Source: Veillonella sp. VA137 (GTDB lineage Bacteria; Bacillota; Negativicutes; Veillonellales; Veillonellaceae). From it: DNA of 64,000 nucleotides. The notes beneath the pieces are model-generated. The model made no database searches. It worked only from the letters and a program-made list of their open reading frames with translations, and was not told the DNA's origin. The stretch's first letter is position 1. Every line of letters starts with the position of its first letter. The translations under genes were made by a program, and so were the position numbers. Location: assembly GCF_003992015.1 (NCBI RefSeq), contig NZ_RQVK01000011.1, positions 1 to 64,000 on the forward strand, given 5' to 3'. Below, in pieces: positions 41,301-53,300 of the stretch.

Positions 41301-44300
41301 TTGATGGATCTAAAGGTCAATTGACAGCAGCAGGCGTTGTAGTAGGCAACCAAACGCTAAATCCAATTGCGGCGAAACCAACACCTGGTGTAACTCCAGC
41401 AGCCGAAACTGGCAACTATGTAACAGGTCTTGGTAACACAACATGGACTGTGGCTAACCCAACTTATGTATCTGGTCGTGCAGCAACAGAAGATCAGTTG
41501 AAAGCAGTTAACGACGAAGTGAACAACAAAGCAGATAAAACTGCATTGTGGGATTTAGCTGTTAAAAATGGAACAACGACTGATAAAGTAGAACCGAAGA
41601 CAACTGGTACTGAAGGTGAAAACAAACGTATTACAATTGAAGGTAGTGGTTCCGTTAAGGTAACGCAAAAAGATGGTGTTATTACCATCGGTGCTGAAAA
41701 AGGTGCAGATAATGATACGGTTACGACTGTGACATCTACAGATGAAACTGTATTGACTGCCAAAGATACGCCATCAAATGGTAACCATGCATATGCTTTA
41801 ACAATCAACAAACAAGCTGTAGTAGACGGCGCTCAATTACCTGTTGTATATACAGATAAAGAAGGCAACAAGTTAACGTTAAAAGATGGTAAATTCTACA
41901 AATCAGATAACACTGTAGTAGAACCAGGAGACGTAGAAACTCGTATTCAATCTGCAGCGAAAAATACAACTGCTGGAGATACAATTCTTAATAACGTAGG
42001 CTCTGCGATTGCCACTACAAAAGTTCCAGAAGGTACAGGACATAAACAAAATCCAACGTTCCTAGAACAATTGGAAGAGGCAGCGAAAGCGGGCAACCAT
42101 CCAAATGCAGCGGTTAACGTATCTGACCTTAAAAACGCAGCCAATGCAGTTGTGGCAACAGGCATGAAATACGGTGCAAACCTTTCTGCGAAAACTGGTG
42201 GAGATAAAATTGTCACAAACAAACTTGGCTCTACGGTAAACATTGTGGGTAGTGCAGATGTAACAAATGCAACAGAAGCAGATAAACAATACGATGGTAA
42301 AAACGTATTAACATCTATCGCTCAAGATGCTGACGGTAACACAACAGTCACTGTGAAGTTGAACAAAGATTTAACATCTAAATCCTTAACAACAAATACA
42401 GTAACAGTGAAAGGCGAACCTGGTGCTAACGGTCAAGACGGTAAAGATGCAGTAGTGACTGTCGGTGAAAAAGGTGAAAAAGGTACAGAAGGCAAACCAG
42501 GTAAAGATGGTTCTAACGGTACTATCGGTGTAAATGGTAAAGACGGATCTGCAGTTGTCATCAACGGCAAAGACGGATCTATCGGATTGAACGGTAAAGA
42601 TGGTAAGAATGGTCTTTCCATTAAAGGTGACAAAGGTGTAGTCGGTGTAGACGGTACAGATGGCGCTAATGGCAAAGACGGTATGACTCGTATCGTATAT
42701 GAAACGAAACATACAGATCCTAAAACAGGCACAGAAACAACTGTGACACATCAAGTAGCTACGATGGATGATGGCTTACGTTTCACTGGTAACAATTCCG
42801 GTACAGAAAACAAACATAAGCTAAATACATTAGTAAACATCGTTGGTGAAGGTGTAACTAAGGAAGCAGTTAACACATTTGAGTCTGCTACTGGTAACAT
42901 CTTAGTACAAGCCGATGGCAACTCCACATTGACTGTAAAAATGAACAAAAACCTTGCTAACATCAGCAGCATTACAAATGCAGCCGGTAATGGTAAAGTT
43001 GAGTTCAAAGATAATGGAGTGACTACTTTCAGCAGCGGTAACAACGGTGCTAATGGTACAGATACACCTGTTGTTATCAATGGTAAAGATGGTAAAGTTA
43101 CAACAGGAACTGTAGGACTTGACGGTAAAGCAGGTACTGTAAAAGCTAACGATATTACAGTTGGTAAACAATCTGTCACTCCAAATGCAAATGGTACAAC
43201 TCCGGTAGCAACAGATAAGGCTACTGAAGGTAACTTCATTACAGGTTTAGATAACAAAGAATGGAATGTAGCAAGTCCTAGCTATGTATCTGGTCGTGCA
43301 GCTACAGAAGATCAATTGAAAAAAATCTCCGAAGCTATTACGGCTAAATCTGGTAGCGACTATCGTTTGGTGGCAAATCCAGCAGCTGGTTCTGAAGGTA
43401 AATACAAACCAACAGATGATGGGGATATTAACTTAACAGTAGAGGACCCTACAGATGCAACTACTGCGAAGACGGTGACTATCACAGATGTGGCTAAAAA
43501 ATCTGACTTAGATACTGTGAAAGGTCATGTAGGAAATAAAATTTCTCTTGGCGATGATACAACTGGTACAACAACGGCTAAATCTTTAACGGCTGGTGAT
43601 GTGAAGTTCAACATCAAAGGTGATGGTAAATACATCAGTACAGCCGCTAATGGCGATGATGTAACGGTATCCTTGAACACAAAACAAGTGGCACAAGACC
43701 AAGCCTTGATTTACGTAGATAACACTGGTAAGCAAGTATTCAAACAACCAGATGGTACTTTCAAAGATGCAGATGGCAATAAGTATGAAGGTGATGTTCA
43801 TACGAAAGTGAATACACCTAGTGCAAAACGTCTAGATAACGTAGGTTCTGCGATTGATACGGCTGTGGTAAAAGATGCGACAAATCAACCAAAACAAGAT
43901 GCAACGTATCTTGAAAAATTAGAAGCCGCAGCGAAAGACCCTGTAACAGGTAAATCAGCAGTTAACGTGTCTGACCTTAAACAAGCGTCTGATGCAAGCA
44001 TTGCGAAAGCAGTGACTGATGCGACAGATAAAGGCATGAAATACGGTGCGAACCTTTCTGCTAAAGAAGGTGGAGATAAAGTTGTCACAAATAAACTTGG
44101 CTCGACTGTACATATCTTGGGATCTTCCAATGCTACATCTGATGAAGGTTACAACGATGAAAACGTAGTAACCACTATCGGTCAAGCTACTAATGGCGAC
44201 ACAACAGTAACTGTGAAGTTGAAAAAAGATTTAAAATCTGAATCCTTAACAACGAATACAGTGATTGTAAAAGGTGAACCAGGTGGCGATGGTCAAACCA

Positions 44301-47300
44301 AAGATGCAGTCATCACAGTCGGTGAAAAAGGCGAAAAAGGTGTTGATGGCCAAGATGGTAAACCAGGTTCTAATGGTTCTATCGGCGTGAACGGTAAAGA
44401 CGGCTCTGCAGTTGTGATTAACGGTAAAGACGGCTCTATTGGCATGAATGGCAAAGATGGTGCTAACGGTCTTACTATGAAAGGCGACAAAGGTGTAGTT
44501 GGTTTAGACGGCACAGATGGAGCTAACGGTAAAGACGGTATGACTCGTATCGTATATGAAACGAAACATCCAGACCCTAATAATGCTGGTAAAGAAATCA
44601 CAGTGAAACATGAAGTAGCTACGATGGACGACGGTCAAAAATATAGCGGTGATAACTACGAAGCAGCGACTGCAACCACAGCAGAAGCGAATGTGATCAA
44701 CAAAAAACTAAACGAACGTTTAGAAATTGTTGGTGGCGCAGACAAAGCTAAATTGACTGACAACAACATCGGCGTGAATGCGAAAGATGGTAAGTTAAAA
44801 GTTCAATTAGCTAGCGAGTTAACAAACATCAACTCCATTACTAATGGTGCAAACTCTGGTAAAGTTGAGTTCGGTGCTAATGGCGTAACTACGTTCAGTA
44901 GCGGTGCAGTAGCTGGTGATAAAACTGTGACAATCGACGGTAAAGCAGGTAAAGTGACTGTTGGCAACAATGGTAATCCAATTGCTATTGATGGTTCTGT
45001 AGGTGATATCACTGGTTTGACAAATACAACGTTAACAGGGCCAGACTTTGGTACTAAAGGTCGTGCGGCTACGGAAGAACAGTTGAAATTAATCCAAGGT
45101 CAATTGGGTACTGGCAACTTGTCCTTCGGTGCTAACCTTCCTGCAAAAGCTGGTGGCAATAAAGTTGTTGAAAATGCTCTTGGTTCTACGGTGAATATTG
45201 TTGGTACAGCTAATGTAACAGCAGACGATAACTACGATGGTAACAACGTGGTGACAACTGTTGAAAAAGGAACTGACGGCAATAGCAAAGTTACCATCAA
45301 GTTGAATAAAGATTTAACATCTAAATCTATAACAACTAACACGGTAACTGTAAAAGGTGAACCTGGAGCTAACGGTCAAGACGGCAAAGATGCAGTAGTG
45401 ACTGTCGGTGAAAAAGGTGCAGATGGTAAACCAGGATCTAATGGTACTATCGGCGTGAATGGTAAAGACGGCTCTGCAGTCGTGATCAACGGTAAAGACG
45501 GCACAATCGGCTTAACTGGTCCTAAAGGTGCTGACGGACAACCAGGCAAATCCATTAACATTGGCATGAAAGATGGCTATAACACAGATGGAGCAAATGG
45601 CGTTCGTGGTGAAAAAGGTGTTGACGGCCAAGACGGCATCACTCGTATCGTATACACTGAAGGCGGTAAAGAACATCAAGTAGCTACAATGGACGACGGC
45701 TTACGTTTCACTGGTAACAATTCCGGTACAGAAAACAAACATAAGCTAAATACATTAGTGAACATCGTTGGTGAAGGTGTTACAAAAGAACAAGTAGATG
45801 GATTCCAATCTGCAAGTGGTAACATCTTAGTACAAGCAGATGGCAACTCCACATTGACTGTAAAAATGAACAAAAACCTTGCTAATATCAGCAGCATTAC
45901 AAATGCGGCAGGTAATGGCAAAGTTGAGTTCGGTGCAGACGGAGCTACTACTTTCAGTAGTGGCGCAGCAGCTGGTGATAAAACTGTTACAATCAACGGT
46001 AAAGAAGGTACGGTTAATGCAACGACTTCTGTAACAGCAGGTGGTGTGGTAGTAGGTAAACAATCTGTCACTCCAAGTGCAACTGGCGTAGCTCCTACAA
46101 CTGGTGGTACACCAACAGAAGGCAACTTCGTAACGGGTCTTGCAAATAAAGAGTGGAATGTAGCAACTCCAACATTTGTATCTGGTCGTGCAGCGACAGA
46201 AGATCAGTTGAAAAAAATCTCCGAAGCTATTACTGCTAAATCTGGCAGCGACTATCGTTTAGTGGCAAATCCAGCAACTGGATCTGATGGTAAATACACA
46301 GCAGATAATGATGGTAATATTAGCTTAACTGTACAAGATGCAGCAAATCCGAATAGTACAAATACAGTCACTATTACAGATGTAGCTAAAAAATCTGACT
46401 TAGATATTGTAAAAGGTCAAGTAGGAAATAAAATTTCTCTTGGCGATGATACAACTGGTACAACAACGGCTAAATCCTTAACAGCTGGTGATGTGAAGTT
46501 CAATATCAAGGGTGATACAAACTACATCAGTACATCTGCTAAAGGCGATGATGTAACGGTATCCTTGAACACGAAACAAGTGGCGCAAGACCAAGCCTTG
46601 ATTTACGTAGATAACGCTGGTAACCAAGTATTTAAACAACCAGATGGCACTTTCAAAAATGCAGATGGTACTAAGTATGAAGGTGATGTTCATACGAAAG
46701 TAAACACGCCAGATACTAAACGTGTAGACAACGTAGGCTCTGCTATCGATACAGCTGTGGTGAAAGATGCGACAAATCAGCCTAAACAAGACCCAACGTA
46801 CTTAGAAAAATTAGAAGCCACTGCGAAAGATCCTGTAACAGGTAAATCAGCAGTTAACGTATCTGACCTTAAAAATGCTTCTGATGCAAGTATTGCTAAA
46901 GCAGTTACTGATGCTACAGATAAAGGTATGAAATACGGTGCGAACCTTTCTGCTAAAGAAGGTGGAGATAAGGTTGTGACTAATAAACTTGGCACTACTG
47001 TACATATCTTAGGCTCTTCGAATGCCACATCTGATGAAGGTTACAACGATGAAAACGTAGTAACAACTATCGGTCAAGATGCAACTACTGGTGACACAAC
47101 AGTGACTGTGAAGTTGAAAAAAGATTTAAAATCTGAATCCTTAACAACAAATACAGTGATTGTAAAAGGTGAACCAGGTGGTAATGGTCAAACCAAAGAT
47201 GCGGTACTGACTGTTGGTGAAAAAGGTGAAAAAGGTGTTGATGGCCAAGATGGCAAACCAGGTTCTAATGGTTCTATCGGCGTAAATGGTAAAGACGGTT

Positions 47301-50300
47301 CTGCAGTTGTAATCAACGGTAAAGATGGCTCTATCGGCATGAATGGTAAAGATGGTGCTAATGGTCTTACTATGAAAGGCGACAAAGGTGCAGTTGGTTT
47401 AGACGGCACAGATGGCGCTAATGGCAAAGACGGTATGACCCGTATCGTATATGAAACGAAACATACAGATCCTAACAATGCTGGTAAAGAAATCACAGTG
47501 AAACATGAAGTAGCTACGATGGACGACGGTCAAAAATACAGCGGTGATAACTACGAAGTAGCGACTGCAACTGAAGCAGAAGCGAATGTGATCAACAAAA
47601 AACTAAACGAACGTTTAGAAATTGTTGGTGGCGCAGACAAAGCTAAATTGACTGACAACAACATCGGTGTGAATGCGAAAGATGGTAAGTTAAAAGTTCA
47701 ATTAGCTAGCGAGTTAACAAATATCAACTCCATTACTAATGGTGCAAACTCTGGTAAAGTTGAGTTCGGTGCTGATGGCGTAACTACGTTCAGTAGTGGC
47801 GCAGCAGCTGGTGATAAAACTGTCACAATCGACGGTAAAGCAGGTAAAGTCACTGTTGGCAACAACGGTAATCCAATTGCTATCGATGGTTCTGTAGGCG
47901 ATATCACTGGTTTGACAAATACAACGTTAACAGGGCCAGACTTTGGTACTAAAGGTCGTGCGGCTACGGAAGAACAGTTGAAATTAATCCAAGGTCAATT
48001 GGGTACTGGCAACTTGTCCTTCGGTGCTAACCTTCCTGCAAAAGCTGGTGGCAATAAAGTTGTTGAAAATGCTCTTGGTTCTACGGTGAATATTGTTGGT
48101 ACAGCTAATGTAACAGCAGACGATAACTACGATGGTAACAACGTGGTGACAACTGTTGAAAAAGGAACTGACGGCAATAGCAAAGTTACCATCAAGTTGA
48201 ATAAAGATTTAACATCTAAATCTGTAACAACTAACACAGTAACTGTAAAAGGTGAACCTGGCGCTAACGGTCAAGACGGCAAAGATGCAGTAGTGACTGT
48301 GGGTGAAAAAGGTGCAGATGGTAAAGATGGCTCTAACGGTACTATCGGCGTAAACGGTAAAGACGGATCTGCAGTTGTGATCAACGGCAAAGACGGATCT
48401 ATCGGTTTGACTGGCCCTAAAGGTGAAAATGGTAATAGCGTAGTCATCAATGGTAAAGATGGTAAAATCGGAGCCAAAGGTGAAGACGGAAAATCTGTTG
48501 TCATCAACGGTAAAGACGGCACAATCGGCTTAACGGGTTCGAAAGGTGCTGATGGTGCACCAGGTAAATCCTTAGATATCGGCATGAAAGATGGCTATAA
48601 TGGTCAAGATGGTGCTGATGGAGTTCCAGGAGTTCGTGGTGAAAAAGGTGTTGACGGTAAAGACGGCATCACTCGTATCGTATACACAACGAAAGAAGTT
48701 GACCCAGTAACGAAAGTTGAAAAAGTAGTAGAACGTCAAGTGGCTACTATGGACGACGGCTTACAATTCACTGGTAATAACTCTGACACTGTGAATAAAC
48801 ATCGCTTGAACACATTGGTGAACATCGTTGGTGAAGGTGTGACTAAGGAAGCTGCGAAAACATTTGAGTCTGCTACTGGTAACATCTTAGTAGATGCTGA
48901 CGGCAAAACTACATTGACTGTAAAAATGAATAAAAATCTTGCTAATATCAGCAGCATTACTAATGCAGCAGGCAATGGCAAAGTTGAGTTCGGTGCAGAT
49001 GGAGCGACTACTTTCAGTAGCGGTGCAGCAGCTGGCGATAAAACTGTTACTATCAACGGTAAAGACGGCAAGGTAACGGCTGGCGAATCTACTCTAGATA
49101 CAACAGGATTGACTGTAAAAGATGGCACTAAGGAAACGAAAGTGACTAATGCAGGTACTGTTGTTAAAGACGGTGCTAACGAATCCAAAGTGACTAGCAC
49201 AGGTGCTACTTTCACAGATGGTACGAAGACAAGTAGCGTGGCACCGACAGTAGTTCGTGTGAACGGAACGAATGGTGCAGATGGTATAGTAACTGACGGT
49301 GTGGTGATTGGTAAACAATCTGTGACACCAGCAGAAACTGTTCCTACAGCAGGTAAAGTTATCGCACCAGAAGAAGGGAACTTCATCACTGGTTTAGATA
49401 ACAAAGCTTGGGATGTAACAAATCCAACATTTGTATCTGGCCGTGCAGCAACGGAAGATCAATTGAAATCTGCTACAACAGGTTTAGTAGACAAAGGTTT
49501 AGTCTTCGATGCTAACACTGGCGGAGCGAAAACAAATAAACTTGGATCTACTGTGAAAATCCAAGGCACTGCGGAAATTCCAGCAGGTGCTACGGATGCA
49601 GATAAAAACTATGATGGTAAAAACGTATTAACATCTATCGAACAAGATCCAACTACTGGCAATACAACAGTAACTGTGAAATTGAACAAAGATTTAACCT
49701 CTAAATCTGTAACAACTAACACGGTAACTGTAAAAGGTGAACCAGGTGCCAACGGTCAAGACGGCAAAGATGCAGTAGTGACTGTCGGTGAAAAAGGCGA
49801 AGCAGGTAAAGATGGTTCTAATGGTACTATCGGCGTTAACGGTAAGGACGGTTCTGCAGTTGTCATCAACGGTAAAGATGGCTCTATCGGCATGAATGGT
49901 AAAGATGGTGCTAATGGTCTTACTATGAAAGGCGACAAAGGTGCAGTTGGTTTAGACGGCACAGATGGTGCTAATGGTAAAGACGGTATGACTCGTATCG
50001 TATATGAAACGAAACATACAGATCCTAATAATGCTGGTAAAGAAATCACAGTGAAACATGAAGTAGCTACGATGGACGACGGTCAAAAATACAGCGGTGA
50101 TAACTACGAAGCAGCGACTGCAACCACAGCAGAAGCGAATGTAATCAACAAAAAACTAAACGAACGTTTAGAAATCGTTGGTGGTGCAGCTAAAGACAAA
50201 TTGACTGACAACAACATCGGCGTGAATGCGAAAGATGGTAAGTTAAAAGTTCAATTAGCTAGCGAGTTAACAAACATCAACTCCATTACTAATGGTGCAA

Positions 50301-53300
50301 ACTCTGGTAAAGTTGAGCTCGGTGCTAATGGCGTAACTACTTTCAGTAGCGGTGCAGCAGCTGGTGATAAAACTGTGACAATCGACGGTAAAGTAGGTAA
50401 AGTGACTGTTGGCAACAATGGTAAACCAATTGCTATTGATGGTTCTGTAGGTGATATCACTGGTTTAACGAATACAACGTTGGATGCAGCTGACTTCGCA
50501 ACAAAAGGCCGTGCAGCTACGGAAGAACAATTGAAAGTAATTCAAGGTCAAATTGGTACAGGCAAATTGTCCTTCGGTGCGAACCTTCCTGCGAAAGCTG
50601 GTGGTAAAAAAGTTGTTGAAAATGCTCTTGGATCTACTGTAAACATTGTTGGTACAGCTAATGTAACAGCAGATGACAACTACGATGGCAACAACGTAGT
50701 GACAACTGTTGAAAAAGGAACTGACGGCAATAGCACAGTAACAATCAAGTTGAATAAAGATTTAACATCTAAATCCTTAACAACGAATACTGTGACTGTA
50801 AAAGGTGAAGGCGGCAAAGACGGAAAACCTGGCACAGATGCAGTAGTGACTGTCGGTGAAAAAGGTGAACCAGGCGTAGCAGGTAAAGATGGTAAACCAG
50901 GTTCTGACGGTATTATCGGCGTCAACGGCAAAGACGGCTCTGCAGTTGTGATCAACGGCAAAGACGGATCTATCGGCTTGACTGGCCCTAAAGGTGAAAA
51001 TGGTAATAGCGTAGTCATCAATGGTAAAGATGGTAAAATCGGTGCCAAAGGTGAAGACGGTAAATCTGTTGTCATCAACGGTAAAGACGGCACAATCGGC
51101 TTAACGGGCCCTAAAGGTGCTGACGGAAAACCAGGCAAATCCTTAGATATCGGTATGAAAGAAGGCTACAACGGTGCTGACGGAGCTGATGGTGTTCCAG
51201 GCGTTCGTGGTGAAAAAGGTGTTGACGGCAAAGACGGCATCACTCGTATCGTATACACAACGAAAGAAATTGACCCAGCGACGAATACTGAAAAAGTAGT
51301 AGAACGTCAAGTGGCTACTATGGACGACGGCTTACGTTTCGCTGGTAATAACTCTGACACTGTGAATAAACATCGCTTGAACACATTGGTGAATATCGTT
51401 GGTGAAGGTGTGACGAAGGAAGCGGCTAAAACATTTGCATCCGCTGAGGGTAATATCTTAGTAGAAGCAGATGGTAAAGATGCGTTGACACTTCGCTTGA
51501 ACAAACATCTAAACTTAACGAATACTGGCTCCATGACAGTAGGTAATTCCGTGGTGAACAATGCAGGCTTGACTGTGAAAGACGGTGCTAACGAATCCAA
51601 AGTAGGTAGCACAGGCGCGACTTTCACAGACGGTACGAATACGACTGAAGTGACACCGACAGTAGCCCGTGTGAATGGTGTGAAAGATGCAAATGGCGCT
51701 GTCACTGGTGGTGTTGTGATTGGTAAACAATCTGCTACACCAAGCGCAGATGGCAAAACACCAACAGCTACAGATACTGCGGCAGAAGGCAACTTCATCA
51801 CAGGTCTGGAAAACAAAGATTGGAGCGTAACAGAACCGAAATTTGTATCTGGCCGTGCAGCGACAGAAGATCAGTTGAAAACTGTATCTGATGCAGCGAA
51901 AGCAGTAGCGAATAACACAATCCAATTCGGTGCAGACAATGCGTCTAAAACAGATGTACAAGGCTTGAATAAAGCAGGTGGTATCGCTTTCAATATCACT
52001 GGTGGCGCAGATAAAACTAAATTATCTGATAACAACATCGGTGTGAATGCGAATGGTTCTACTGTGGAAGTGAAATTGGCGAAAGAATTGAAAGGCTTAA
52101 CAAGCGCTGAATTTACGAACGCTGGTGGCAAAACAACAAAAGTAGAAGGTGGCAAGGTGACGACTGGTGACACGGTTCTTAGCGCAACAGGTTTAACTGT
52201 AGGTGATAAAGATGCCGGTACATTCGTGACTAAGACTGGTACGGTTGTAAAAGATGGCGATGTGACAACTTCCACGACAGCAGGTGAAACTGTATATCGT
52301 GATGGAGACAAAGCGACCACAGTTAACACATCTGGTATTACCATCGAAAATGGCGACAAAACCGTATCCTTAACTAATAATGGTTTAGATAATGGTGGAA
52401 ACAAAATTGTGAACGTGGCCGAAGGTGTAAATGATACAGACGCTGTTAACGTAAAACAATTGCACGACGAAATTGGCAAAGCGAAAACAACTGTTTCTGT
52501 GAACGGTGAAGACAAAGATGTGAATAAAAATCTTTCCTTAACGGTTACAACAGGAACTGATGGTCATAATAACTACGACATTCGCTTAGCAGACAAAGTG
52601 ACATTGGGTACGGATGCTACGAAACAAGTGACAATGGATGGCACAGCAGGTACCGTGACAGCGGGCACTGGTGACAACATTGTGAAAGTAGATGGTACTA
52701 ATGCGACTGTGACAGCAGGTACTGGAACGAATACTGTGAAAGTAGATGGTGGTAAAGGTCAAGTGGTAGCCTCTGGCGTGACCGTAGGTAAACAATCTGT
52801 TACACCAAGTGCAGATGGTACAACACCGGCGGCTGATGCAACAGCAACAGAAGGTAACTTCATCACTGGTTTAGATAACAAAACTTGGGGTGTAACAAAT
52901 CCAACATTTGTATCTGGTAGAGCAGCTACAGAAGACCAATTGAAATCTGCTACTACTGGTTTAGTCGACAAAGGTTTAGTCTTTGATGCAAACACTGGTG
53001 GAGCAAAAACAAATAAACTTGGCTCTACTGTGAAAATCCAAGGTACGGCGGAAATTCCAGCAGGTGCTACGTATGCAGACAAAAACTATGATGGCAAAAA
53101 CGTATTAACATCCATTGAGCAAGATGCTAACGGTAATACAACGGTCACTGTGAAGTTGAACAAAGATTTAACATCTAAATCCTTAACAACTAATACAATC
53201 ACTGTAAAAGGTGAAGACGGTAAAGACGGAAAACCTGGCACAGATGCAGTGGTAACAGTGGGCGAAAAAGGTGAACCAGGCGTTAACGGCAAAGATGGCA

